Assembly: GCA_030754475.1 (NCBI GenBank) | Contig: JASMAE010000260.1 | Location: 1-7,091, forward strand | Origin: Rhodospirillales bacterium | Lineage (GTDB): Bacteria; Pseudomonadota; Alphaproteobacteria; Rhodospirillales; JASLLV01 | Length of the DNA: 7,091 bases | Reading direction: 5' to 3' | Part shown: one piece after another, positions 1 to 6,447 of the stretch | How the letters are laid out: each line of letters starts with the position of its first letter | How positions within the stretch are numbered: position 1 is the first letter of the stretch | The notes under the pieces: generated by a model | Told to the model about the DNA's origin: nothing | Seen by the model: only the letters and a program-made list of their open reading frames with translations | Database searches by the model: none | Translations under genes and position numbers: made by a program

Positions 1-2
1 AG

Positions 3-2054
3 ATGCGAAACTTATGGTCGGACGAGGACGCCCGAGCGGCGGTTGAACGTTACGCCGCGCAAGGGATGAGCGAGGATTTGGCGCTGCGTGTCTACACCTC
101 GCGCCTTCTCGGTGGTGATGCGCGCCTGGTCCTGCACGGCGGCGGAAACACGTCGGTCAAGACCGAGATGGCCGACCTCGTGGGCGAACGGGTCGCGGTC
201 ATCTGCGTCAAGGGAAGCGGGTGGGACATGGCGGCGATCGAGCCGCCCGGCCTTCCCGCCGTCCGGCTGGAGCCACTGCGCCGGCTCGCCCAGCGCGACG
301 CGCTCGGCGACGAGGACATGGTCGCGATCCAACGCACCAACCTGCTCGATCCGGCGGCGCCCAACCCCTCGGTCGAGACCCTGCTGCACGCGTTTCTGCC
401 CGAGAAGTTCGTCGACCACACCCACGCGAACGCCGTCCTCGCCTTGATCGATCAGCCGGACGGCGCGCGCATCGCAGCCGACGTCTACCAAGCGCGCGCG
501 GCGCTCGTGGACTACGTCATGCCCGGCTTCGCGTTGGCCAAGCAAGCGCACGCGGTTTATCTCGCTAATCCGGGTATCGAAGGCTTGATCTTGCTCAAGC
601 ACGGCATTTTCACCTTCGGCGCCAGCGCCAAGCAGGCATATGGCCGCATGATCGATCTGGTCACCCTCGCCGAGAGGCACTTGGCCAAGGTCGGACGCAA
701 GCGCATCGCCCAGGCCCGGCTGCCCGGCCGCGTCGCGAACGTGGCCGAGGTGGCGCCGATCCTGCGCGGGCTCGCAAGCTTGCCTGCCGGCGAAGGCGCG
801 CCCATCACACGTTTTGTCTTCGATTACCGAACCAGCGCAACGGTTCGGGCCTACGTGGGCGGCAGGGACGTGACGCGCTACAGCCAGCAAGGCACGGTGA
901 CGCCCGACCACGCGATCCGCACCAAGCCGAAGCCGATGGTGGCGCCGGCGCCGCGGGCCGGGAAGCTCGTTGAATTCGCCGGTGCGGCGGCCCGGGCGAT
1001 GGCCGCCTACCGCGCCGACTACCAAGCCTATTTCGCGCGCAACGACGCGCGCCAGGCGACGCCGCGGGTTCCGCTCGATGCGGCGCCGCGGGTGATCCTG
1101 GTGCCTGGGCTCGGCCTGTTCGGGATCGGCGCGACGGCAAGGGAGGCGGCGCAAGTCGCCGATCTCGCCGAGGCCAACGCCGAAGTCATCACCGCGGCCG
1201 AGGCCTTAGGAAGGTTCGAGAGCGTCTCGGAGGCCGAACTCTTCGACATCGAGTATTGGTCGCTCGAGCAGGCCAAGATCGGCCGCACGGCCGAAAAGCG
1301 CCTCGCGCGTCACGTGGTGGTGGTCACCGGCGGCGGCTCCGGGATCGGCCGCGCGACGGCGGAAGCGTTCGCGGCCGAGGGCGCCGAGGTGGCGGTCCTC
1401 GACGTGGACGGCGCCGCGGCCGAGGCGAGCGCGGCGCGCCTCGGCGGGCTGGGGATCGCCTGTGACGTGACCGACGGGCGCGCGGTCAAGCGCGCGTTCG
1501 ACCGGGTTTCGAGCCACTTCGGCGGATGCGACGTGGTGGTCTCGAACGCGGGCGCCGCTTGGCACGGCGAGATCGGCACCGTCGGCGAAGCGGTTTTGCG
1601 AAAGAGCTTCGAGCTCAACTTCTTCGCCCACCAGCACATCGCCCAGAACGCGGTCCGGGTGATGCGCGCGCAAAGACTCGGCGGGTGTCTGCTGTTCAAC
1701 ATCTCCAAGCAGGCGCTGAATCCGGGGCCCGACTTCGGGCCCTATGGCATCGCCAAGGCGGCGACGCTGGCGCTGATGCGCCAGTACGCCGTCGATCATG
1801 GCAAGGACAGCATCCGCGCGAACGGGCTCAACGCCGATCGCGTCCGAACCGGGCTCATGGATCGGTCTATGATCGCGCACCGGGCCAAGGCCCGCGGCGT
1901 CAGCGCAGCGGCGTACATGGCCGGCAATCTGCTCGGCCGCGAGGTGACGGCCGACGACGTGGGCCGCGCCTTCGTCCAGCTTTCGCTCGCCGCCGCGACC
2001 ACGGGCGCCGTCATCACGGTCGACGGCGGCAACATCGCCGCCGCGCCGCGTTAG
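3..2054 (+). CDS. Bifunctional class II aldolase / short-chain dehydrogenase
   Basis: The 683-residue protein has two enzyme domains. Residues about 1-230 form a class II (zinc) aldolase domain. It shows HGGGNTSVK (45-53), KGSGWD (70-75), a PSVET segment with E125, and the likely metal ligands H139 and H141 (HTHAN) and H200 (LKHG). Residues about 430-683 form a short-chain dehydrogenase: TGGGSGIG nucleotide-binding loop (442-449), NAG (515-517), and catalytic S568, Y581 and K585 in normal spacing. The family includes rhamnulose-1-phosphate aldolase/lactaldehyde dehydrogenase fusions, which cleave a sugar phosphate and oxidise the aldehyde released. The substrate here is not known, and no rhamnose transport or kinase gene is in view. 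The N-terminus (MRNLWSDEDA) and length match the family, so the gene looks complete. Only two bases precede the ATG, so its ribosome site cannot be seen. It is probably a separate unit from the downstream infA cluster. Confidence 0.93.
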   Translation: MRNLWSDEDARAAVERYAAQGMSEDLALRVYTSRLLGGDARLVLHGGGNTSVKTEMADLVGERVAVICVKGSGWDMAAIEPPGLPAVRLEPLRRLAQRDALGDEDMVAIQRTNLLDPAAPNPSVETLLHAFLPEKFVDHTHANAVLALIDQPDGARIAADVYQARAALVDYVMPGFALAKQAHAVYLANPGIEGLILLKHGIFTFGASAKQAYGRMIDLVTLAERHLAKVGRKRIAQARLPGRVANVAEVAPILRGLASLPAGEGAPITRFVFDYRTSATVRAYVGGRDVTRYSQQGTVTPDHAIRTKPKPMVAPAPRAGKLVEFAGAAARAMAAYRADYQAYFARNDARQATPRVPLDAAPRVILVPGLGLFGIGATAREAAQVADLAEANAEVITAAEALGRFESVSEAELFDIEYWSLEQAKIGRTAEKRLARHVVVVTGGGSGIGRATAEAFAAEGAEVAVLDVDGAAAEASAARLGGLGIACDVTDGRAVKRAFDRVSSHFGGCDVVVSNAGAAWHGEIGTVGEAVLRKSFELNFFAHQHIAQNAVRVMRAQRLGGCLLFNISKQALNPGPDFGPYGIAKAATLALMRQYAVDHGKDSIRANGLNADRVRTGLMDRSMIAHRAKARGVSAAAYMAGNLLGREVTADDVGRAFVQLSLAAATTGAVITVDGGNIAAAPR

Positions 2055-2134
2055 CACGTAATCCGTTGAGTCGGCACCAGCCCCCGGTGCGATACCACGC
2101 GAGTGGGTAACGGTCTCGGGTCGGCGAAAAAGGC

Positions 2135-2164
2135 TTGACCGTCGAACGCCCGCGCGCCTCTTAT
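2135..2164 (+). promoter_or_regulatory. Putative sigma-70-type promoter of the infA cluster
   Basis: A -35-like TTGACC (2135-2140) and a -10-like TCTTAT (2159-2164) are separated by 18 bp. Transcription would start near 2171, leaving a leader of about 27 bases before infA. The 143-bp gap between the aldolase stop and infA otherwise holds only small GC hairpins (for example CCAC-GCGA-GTGG near 2096-2107) and no T-run, so no clear terminator is seen. The call rests on consensus matching by eye. Confidence 0.45.
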
Positions 2165-2197
2165 GGCGCACGCGCCGAAGAACGCCAAGAGGGATGT

Positions 2198-2416
2198 ATG
2201 GCGAAGGAAGAACTGATCGAATTCAACGGCAGCGTTGTCGAGCTTTTGCCGAACGCAATGTTCCGAGTGAAGCTGGAAAACGACCACGAAATCCTGGCCC
2301 ACACGGCCGGAAAGATGCGCAAGCATCGGATTCGCGTACTGGTCGGAGACCGTGTGACGGTCGAGATGACGCCCTACGATCTCACCAAGGGTCGAATCAC
2401 GTTTCGCTTCAAGTGA
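2198..2416 (+). CDS. infA: Translation initiation factor IF-1
   Basis: The 72-residue protein is an almost textbook IF-1: one S1-like OB fold that binds the A site of the 30S subunit and works with IF-2 and IF-3 in choosing the initiator tRNA. Recognisable blocks are MAKEELIEFNG, NAMFRVKLEN, HTAGKMRKHRIRVLVGDRV and a C-terminal KGRITFRFK. Length is exactly that usual for the family. The start is set by the family N-terminus and by a purine-rich AAGAGGG at 2187-2193, four bases upstream. A nearby in-frame-unrelated ATG at 2194 belongs to another frame. It is the first gene of the cluster with maf, rng and yacG and follows the candidate promoter at 2135-2164. Confidence 0.98.
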   Translation: MAKEELIEFNGSVVELLPNAMFRVKLENDHEILAHTAGKMRKHRIRVLVGDRVTVEMTPYDLTKGRITFRFK

Positions 2417-2430
2417 CGGCGCGGCGGCCC

Positions 2431-2435
2431 GGAAG
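2431..2435 (+). promoter_or_regulatory. Ribosome binding site deciding the maf start
   Basis: GGAAG lies seven bases before the ATG at 2443. The competing in-frame GTG at 2413, which would overlap the infA stop as GTGA, has no purine-rich site upstream and would add ten residues (VTARRPGSIR) unlike Maf proteins. This favours ATG 2443. Confidence 0.55.
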
Positions 2436-2442
2436 CATCCGG

Positions 2443-3054
2443 ATGCCCGCGAAAGACCCCGACGTTCCCGCCTTGGTCCTCGCTTCGCGCTCGCCAAGGC
2501 GCTTGGCTCTTCTCGCGCAGATCGGGATCACGCCTGCGAGAGTCGTACCGGCCGACGTGGACGAGGGACCGCGCCGGCGCGAGACGCCCGCCCAGCACAC
2601 CGTTAGGCTCGCCGAAGTGAAGGCGCGCCGGGCGGTCGCGCTGATGAACGGCGCCGACGGCGTTTCCGAAACCCTGGTGCTCGGCGCCGATACGGTGGTC
2701 GCCTGCGGCCGCCGGATTTTGCCCAAGGCCGATGACGAGGCCGAGGCGCGCACCTGCCTTTCGCTCCTGTCGGGGCGCCGCCATCGGGTCCTGGGCGGGG
2801 TCTGCGTGATCACCCCCGACGGCCGCGCCCATCGACGGCTTGCGACGACCAGGGTCGCGTTCAAACGCCTCGAGGCGCTGGAAATCGAAAACTACCTCGC
2901 GAGCGAGGAGTGGCGCGGCAAGGCCGGCGCCTATGCCATCCAAGGCCGGGCCGCGGCGTTCGTCGCCCGCGTCAATGGGTCGTATTCTAACGTCGTGGGC
3001 TTGCCCTTGTTCGAGACCGCTGCTTTGCTTAGGGGTCTCGGGCTCCGAACGTGA
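2443..3054 (+). CDS. maf: Maf family nucleotide pyrophosphatase (dTTP/UTP type)
   Basis: The 203-residue protein is a Maf/HAM1-fold nucleoside triphosphate pyrophosphatase. Such enzymes hydrolyse NTPs to NMP and pyrophosphate and are thought to clear modified nucleotides; overproduction of Maf blocks septation in Bacillus. Motifs in order: SRSPRR (15-20, substrate-binding loop), VKARRA, GADTVV with catalytic D83 (81-86), LSGRRHRV (109-116), AIQGRAAAFV (165-174) and GSYSNVVGLPL (179-189). The Q167-G168 and SYSNVVGLP pattern is that of the YhdE-type dTTP/UTP enzymes rather than the YceF-type 7-methyl-GTP enzymes; this subtype call is from recall of family patterns. The gene starts 26 bp after infA and ends 15 bp before rng, so it is probably cotranscribed. 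A longer version starting at GTG 2413 is possible but less likely. Confidence 0.95.
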   Translation: MPAKDPDVPALVLASRSPRRLALLAQIGITPARVVPADVDEGPRRRETPAQHTVRLAEVKARRAVALMNGADGVSETLVLGADTVVACGRRILPKADDEAEARTCLSLLSGRRHRVLGGVCVITPDGRAHRRLATTRVAFKRLEALEIENYLASEEWRGKAGAYAIQGRAAAFVARVNGSYSNVVGLPLFETAALLRGLGLRT

Positions 3055-3069
3055 ACAGGTCCGAAACGC

Positions 3070-4557
3070 GTGGCTATTGATGCTATCCTTGTTGAAGTGA
3101 GCCCGGGTGAGACGCGTGTCGCGTTCATGGACGCGGGCCGCCTCGCCGAACTGATGGTGGCGCGGGACGACCATCGGGCACTCACCGGCAACATCTACCT
3201 CGGCCGCGTCGAGAAGACGCTTTCCGGAATCCATGCCGCCTTCGTGGACATCGGACTCGAGCGGTCCGGATTCCTTGCCGCGGCGGACGCGCGCACCGGC
3301 GCCGAAGCACCTGAGCGGAGGAATCGCGACAGAATCACGGACCACGTTTCGGAAGGGGATGCGGTGGTGGTTCAAGTGCTCAAGGATCCGGTCCCGGGAA
3401 AGGGCGCGCGGCTGACCATGCGGCCTACGCTTCCCGGACGCTATCTCGTCCTGACCCCCGGACATCCCGGCGTGCGGGTTTCGCGCCGCATCGAGGCGGG
3501 CGTCGCGCTTGACCGGCTCGTGGAAACGATCGAGAAGCTCGCCGAAGATGGCGAGGGATACATCCTGCGGACCGTTGCCGCCGGCGTGGGGCGCGACGCC
3601 GTCGTGCGCGACATCGAATATCTGCGCGATCATTGGGAGCGGGTGGTGAGCGCCCACACCCAGGCAACGCCGCCGGCCCGGCTTCACGAAGAGGCGAATC
3701 CCGTGATCCAGACCTTGCGCGATTCGGCCGGCTTCGGGGTCGCGCGTGTCGTGTTCGACGACGCGGCCAAACTCGAGGACGCGCGGGCGTTCTGCCGCCG
3801 CCTCGCGCCCGAGCTCGCGGAATCGCTGGAGCTTCATTCCGAAGACGTGCCGCTTTTCCGCGTCCACGAAGTGGAAGAACAGATCGACGAGGCGCTGGCC
3901 GCGACGGTCGATCTTTCGTCCGGTGGCACCATCATCATCGACGAAACCGCGGCGTTGTGCGCGATCGACGTCAACACCGGCGGCCATTCGGCCTCGGGCG
4001 GTTTCGAGGAAACGGCGCTCGGCACCAATCTCGAGGCCGCAGACGAGATCGCCCGCCAAATCCGCTTGCGCAACCTCGCCGGGCTGATCGTCGTCGACTT
4101 CGTTTCCATGCGCCGTTACGAGAACGGCGCCGCGGTGCTCGAGCGTCTCCGCGAAGCGGTCGCCGACGACCGCTGTCCGACCCGGGTCGCCGGGTTCACC
4201 CGTCTTGGGCTGGTGGAGCTCACGCGTGAAAGGCACCGGACGTCGCTAACGCGGTTGTTCACCCGGTCGTGTCCCGCGTGCGAAGGAAAGGGGCGGATCA
4301 CGTCTGCGAAGGCGCTCGCTTACGACGCGCTCCGCCAAGTGTTGCGCGAAGCGCGAGCGGCACCGGGCGCGGCGCTCACGGTGCGGGCTCATCCGGCGAT
4401 CGTCGATTCCCTTCGCGGTCCCGGCGCAAGCGCGTTGGAGCAGGCGGAAGGCCGCATCGGCGCCCGGCTCGAGCTGGTGGCCGATCCCGAGATCGCCCCG
4501 GACCGCTTCGAGGTCGCGGCAACGCGGATCGGAGGAGGCCCGCGGCGCGATGTCTGA
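3070..4557 (+). CDS. rng: Ribonuclease E/G family endoribonuclease, RNase G-sized
   Basis: The 495-residue protein has the RNase E/G catalytic core and no degradosome scaffold tail; RNase G of E. coli is 489 residues and RNase E 1061. An S1 domain begins at GNIYLGRV (40-47) and runs to about residue 120. The two catalytic metal-binding aspartates are D300 (AIDVNTGG) and D343 (IVVDF). Their 43-residue spacing equals D303/D346 in E. coli RNase E. The zinc-link cysteines C401 and C404 (CPACEGKG) match C404/C407. The enzyme cuts single-stranded AU-rich RNA, matures 16S rRNA and starts mRNA decay. The start is a GTG with a weak ACAGGT (3055-3060) upstream. No other start is possible, because the in-frame codons back to the maf stop contain none. 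The end overlaps yacG by 8 bp. Whether this organism has a second, long RNase E cannot be seen here. Confidence 0.95.
   Translation: MAIDAILVEVSPGETRVAFMDAGRLAELMVARDDHRALTGNIYLGRVEKTLSGIHAAFVDIGLERSGFLAAADARTGAEAPERRNRDRITDHVSEGDAVVVQVLKDPVPGKGARLTMRPTLPGRYLVLTPGHPGVRVSRRIEAGVALDRLVETIEKLAEDGEGYILRTVAAGVGRDAVVRDIEYLRDHWERVVSAHTQATPPARLHEEANPVIQTLRDSAGFGVARVVFDDAAKLEDARAFCRRLAPELAESLELHSEDVPLFRVHEVEEQIDEALAATVDLSSGGTIIIDETAALCAIDVNTGGHSASGGFEETALGTNLEAADEIARQIRLRNLAGLIVVDFVSMRRYENGAAVLERLREAVADDRCPTRVAGFTRLGLVELTRERHRTSLTRLFTRSCPACEGKGRITSAKALAYDALRQVLREARAAPGAALTVRAHPAIVDSLRGPGASALEQAEGRIGARLELVADPEIAPDRFEVAATRIGGGPRRDV
4531..4538 (+). promoter_or_regulatory. Strong ribosome binding site of yacG, inside rng
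   Basis: GGAGGAGG lies 11 bases before the yacG ATG and within the last codons of rng. It fixes the overlapping yacG start and suggests translational coupling. Confidence 0.7.
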
Positions 4558-4747
4558 AGACGACAGAACAAACCCGAAAGACGAGGCCGCGCGGCCGGGA
4601 CCCCGGCGCTGTGCCGTCTGCGGGCGGCCCGAGATCGCGCGCACCCGCCCCTTCTGCTCGCGCCGGTGCGCGGACGTCGACTTGGGGCGCTGGCTCAAGG
4701 GCCTTTACCAGATTCCCGCTTCGCGAACAAATGACGAGGACGAATAG
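4550..4747 (+). CDS. yacG: DNA gyrase inhibitor YacG (zinc-binding)
   Basis: The 65-residue protein carries the YacG zinc finger: C21-x2-C24-x11-C36-x3-C40, within CAVCGRPEIARTRPFCSRRC, followed by the conserved ADVDLGRWL (41-49). In E. coli YacG is also 65 residues, binds the GyrB C-terminal region and blocks DNA binding by gyrase. The N-terminal twenty residues and the acidic tail (TNDEDE) are low in conservation, as usual. The start codon overlaps the rng stop region by 8 bp behind a very good ribosome site. It is the last gene of the infA-maf-rng-yacG run. Twelve bases after its stop the convergent LuxR-like gene ends. A small CCGC-TTAT-GCGG hairpin (4756-4767) sits at that junction and might act in termination, but it has no T-run. 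Confidence 0.95.
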   Translation: MSEDDRTNPKDEAARPGPRRCAVCGRPEIARTRPFCSRRCADVDLGRWLKGLYQIPASRTNDEDE

Positions 4748-4759
4748 CGCAGAATCCGC

Positions 4760-5305
4760 TTATGCGGGGCGCGCCTTCACGCCGGCGGCGGCGCCGACGT
4801 GGGGCGCGAAGGCCCGGAAGCACTCGATCTCGGCCTCGCCGAACGCGGCCTTGTCGCGCGGCCGGTGGAAGCCAAGGGCGGCGACGGTCGCCTGATCGCC
4901 GGCCACGATCCCGCCGAGGACGTGCCAGACCCGCGCGGCCTTCAGGACCTCGGTATAGAGCGCGCTCTTCTCGTATTCGTCGTCGGCGAGCACGCGTCCG
5001 CGCGTCAGCGCCTGGTCGCGGCCGAACTCGGTCCGGATGCGGTTGAGGAACTCGAGCGGCCGATAGCGCTCGCGGATCGCCTTGAGAAGCGCTCGGTTAA
5101 GCTTGGCCGAGCTCCAGAACGTGGTCAGGCCCGAGGGAACGTCTACTACGTAGAGGACGTCGGCGCCGAGCGCGCCAGCGAGCGCGCCCAGCGCCTTCGG
5201 CCAGTGGCGGGCCGCGTCGGCCGCCGCGTAGACCTGACCCGTGGGGCCGTCGATGCCCCCAGGGCCTCGGACATGGTGCCGCCACTCCTCCGTCATCGGC
5301 CGCAT
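4760..5305 (-). CDS. LuxR-type sensory domain protein lacking its HTH, possibly decayed
   Basis: The 181-residue reading frame resembles the N-terminal sensory half of a group of LuxR-family regulators. A WPKALGALAGALGAD segment (35-49) matches their N-terminal helix. Residues 107-137 (ADDEYEKSALYTEVLKAAR and on) match their 'DEf..SefYndwl' block. FGEAEIECFRAFAPHV (155-170) matches the helix ending the domain. Those regulators continue for some 200 residues to a helix-turn-helix; here the protein stops at residue 181 (GVKARPA), so no DNA-binding part is present. The in-frame starts (ATG 5305 and 5296) lack a ribosome site. A good one, GGAGGAG (5291-5285), precedes ATG 5274 in another frame (see findings). 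It may be a small stand-alone protein or the remnant of a regulator. Frame and GC3 pattern are coding-like. Family match is by recall, not search. Confidence 0.6.
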   Translation of the reverse strand: MRPMTEEWRHHVRGPGGIDGPTGQVYAAADAARHWPKALGALAGALGADVLYVVDVPSGLTTFWSSAKLNRALLKAIRERYRPLEFLNRIRTEFGRDQALTRGRVLADDEYEKSALYTEVLKAARVWHVLGGIVAGDQATVAALGFHRPRDKAAFGEAEIECFRAFAPHVGAAAGVKARPA

Positions 5306-5340
5306 CGTTGCGGCCGCACGTCATGGACCGCATCGTTGCG
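5298..5340. repeat. 13-bp direct repeat pair, operator-like
   Basis: CCGCATCGTTGCG occurs at 5300-5312 and again at 5328-5340, 28 bp start to start. Each copy holds an inverted repeat CGCA-TCGT-TGCG. The first extends to perfect 7-bp arms (GGCCGCA / TGCGGCC, 5298-5304 and 5309-5315). They lie just upstream of the LuxR-like gene on its promoter side, so they could be binding sites for a regulator of it. No function is proven. Confidence 0.5.
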
Positions 5341-5427
5341 CCCATGTGCGCGAAGGCTCCCATGATTTCCGCCCGCCGGGGCCTGGGAAGGTGCGCGGCG
5401 ACGCCCGAAAGCGGCGCCCGCGTACGC

Positions 5428-5456
5428 TGGACAGCCGCGGGAATTTTCCCTATAAG
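5428..5456 (+). promoter_or_regulatory. Strong putative promoter of tRNA-Phe
   Basis: TGGACA (5428-5433) and TATAAG (5451-5456) each match the sigma-70 consensus at five of six positions, with an ideal 17-bp spacer. The start would fall near 5463, about 41 bases before the mature tRNA. The spacer holds GGGAA-TT-TTCCC (5439-5450), a small inverted repeat that raises local AT content. The rest of the gap from 5341 to 5503 shows nothing else recognised. Confidence 0.6.
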
Positions 5457-5503
5457 CGGCGCTCCGGTGGACCGCGCCGCGGCGTCGGCGTCCTATCGGT
5501 CTC

Positions 5504-5579
<76 letters not shown>

Positions 5580-5587
5580 GTTTTTCA

Positions 5588-5615
5588 AAGGGTTGGCCCT
5601 AATCGGCAAGCCCTT
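5588..5615 (+). terminator. Weak hairpin after tRNA-Phe
   Basis: AAGGGTTG (5588-5595) pairs with CAAGCCCTT (5607-5615) with one bulged G, giving an 8-bp stem around an 11-base loop, followed by AT-rich AATTTATTT. There is no true T-run, so it is only a candidate terminator. Confidence 0.35.
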
Positions 5616-5623
5616 AATTTATT

Positions 5624-5645
5624 TGAGTACCCACTGAGTACCCAC
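5624..5645. repeat. Perfect 11-bp tandem repeat near the tRNA 3' end
   Basis: TGAGTACCCAC occurs twice back to back (5624-5634 and 5635-5645), beginning 45 bases after the tRNA-Phe CCA end. The flanking sequence is AT-rich compared with the rest of the window. The place and the short doubled element suggest an integrase-associated or att-type scar, but no integrase gene is visible here. Confidence 0.6.
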
Positions 5646-5706
5646 CAAAAAAGGGTGCGATTACGTCGTTTTCGTTTTCGTCCTCGACCGGATTTCGCCT
5701 TCGGCC

Positions 5707-5970
5707 GTGGTCGAGGTGAAGCTGTCCGAAAACGAAACCGGGTTGGGCGGCTTCAAGAAGAACTCGCGCTACATGGACGTCGGCGGATGGCGGATCGGAA
5801 TCGTCCCGGACGTGCGGTTCGACCTCGGGGACGCCGACTTTTTCGTCAAGGTGGTGTTCACGCCCGGTGAGGAAGTGGGCTTCGCGGCTCGCCAGCCGCG
5901 CCTCGTCGGTCTGTTTCCGGTCGATCTGCACAAGGCTCAGGCGGCGGCCAGGGAACGCCCGCACCCCTAG
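5707..5970 (+). CDS. Small hypothetical protein, family not recognised
   Basis: The 87-residue frame starts at GTG 5707 and is not a family I recognise. It has strong GC3 bias throughout, typical of real genes here, and no cysteines, signal peptide or membrane segment. The sequence suggests alternating beta strands: VEVKL (2-6), RYMDVGGWRIGIVP (21-34), DVRFDL (35-40), ADFFVKVVF (43-51) and RLVGLFPVDL (65-74), then a basic tail. The start is uncertain: no good ribosome site precedes the GTG. The frame stays open upstream only back to a TGA at 5635-5637, inside the tandem repeat, with no better start. It may therefore be a genuine small gene or the 3' fragment of a longer one cut by a rearrangement beside tRNA-Phe. 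The opposite-strand frame over the same bases looks like its shadow. Confidence 0.5.
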   Translation: MVEVKLSENETGLGGFKKNSRYMDVGGWRIGIVPDVRFDLGDADFFVKVVFTPGEEVGFAARQPRLVGLFPVDLHKAQAAARERPHP

Positions 5971-6011
5971 CGCATTGTCCGTTTACTCGGCTCCAACCCG
6001 CGCCCCCGCCC

Positions 6012-6039
6012 GGCCGCAACGCCGGCCGGCCGCGCGGCC
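6012..6039. terminator. GC-rich inverted repeat between convergent genes
   Basis: GGCCGC (6012-6017) pairs with GCGGCC (6034-6039), and a perfect 10-bp palindrome GCCGGCCGGC (6021-6030) lies between. It sits in the 74-bp gap between the small + strand gene ending at 5970 and ynfA ending at 6045, a usual place for a shared terminator. There is no T-run on either side, so the function is tentative. Confidence 0.3.
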
Positions 6040-6044
6040 CCGCC

Positions 6045-6371
6045 TTATGCAGTACGCGGCCCCAACAGGATGATCGCCGCACCGATCAGGCAAAAGGCGG
6101 CGCCGGTCGCGTCCCAGCGGTCGGGGCGCGCGCCCTCGACGATCCAAAGCCAAAGAAGCGATGCTGCGATGTAGACGCCGCCGTAGGCCGCGAAGGCGCG
6201 CCCCGCGTAAAGCGCGTCGATCCGGGTGAGCAAGTACGCGAACGCGACCAGCGCGACCATCCCGGGAAGAACCCACAGGGCCGGCTTCGCAAGCCGCACC
6301 CAGGCCCAAAACGCGAAGCATCCGGCAATCTCGGCAAGCGCCGCGAGGGCGTAGATCGCAAACGATCGCAT
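6045..6371 (-). CDS. ynfA: YnfA family (UPF0060) small inner-membrane protein
   Basis: The 108-residue protein matches the UPF0060/YnfA family along its whole length. It has four hydrophobic segments at about residues 3-22, 31-48, 60-77 and 87-104. Family blocks visible are AEIAGCFAFWAWVRL (13-27), GRAFAAYGGVYIAASLLWLW (57-76), and DRWDATGAAFCLIGAAIILL (84-103). YnfA proteins resemble small multidrug resistance transporters and probably act as dimers in the inner membrane; drug export has been reported for some members, but the physiological substrate is unsettled. The ATG at 6371 is supported by AAGGGGA (6388-6382) ten bases upstream and by the family N-terminus. It is divergent from pyrE, with a shared 185-bp promoter region, and convergent with the small gene at 5707-5970. 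Confidence 0.93.
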   Translation of the reverse strand: MRSFAIYALAALAEIAGCFAFWAWVRLAKPALWVLPGMVALVAFAYLLTRIDALYAGRAFAAYGGVYIAASLLWLWIVEGARPDRWDATGAAFCLIGAAIILLGPRTA

Positions 6372-6419
6372 GGCGTGGATTTCCCCTTGCCGTTCCGGCG
6401 ACCGGTCACGAGCGATTCT

Positions 6420-6447
6420 CTTATCCCTTTTTCCCCAGTGATCACAA
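6420..6447 (-). promoter_or_regulatory. Putative ynfA promoter
   Basis: On the - strand TTGTGA (6447-6442) and GATAAG (6425-6420) are separated by 16 bp, each matching consensus at four of six positions. The -35 element overlaps the two palindromes at 6438-6456, so a bound regulator could block it. Weak by sequence alone. Confidence 0.3.

Noticed and set aside
1206..2171. 321-residue - strand frame over the dehydrogenase domain
   Set aside because: It is a shadow of the aldolase/dehydrogenase gene, rich in Arg, Gly and His as antisense frames usually are.
2374..4236. 620-residue - strand frame across maf and rng
   Set aside because: It is antisense to two well-identified genes; long open antisense frames are common in high-GC DNA.
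5097..5363. 88-residue - strand frame overlapping the start of the LuxR-like gene
   Set aside because: It has several clustered Met codons but no ribosome site; its later part is Arg/Gly-rich shadow sequence, while the neighbouring frame carries the recognisable domain.
5614..5964. 116-residue - strand frame opposite the small gene at 5707-5970
   Set aside because: GC3 bias supports the + strand; the - strand product has low-complexity, shadow-like composition and reads across the tandem repeat.
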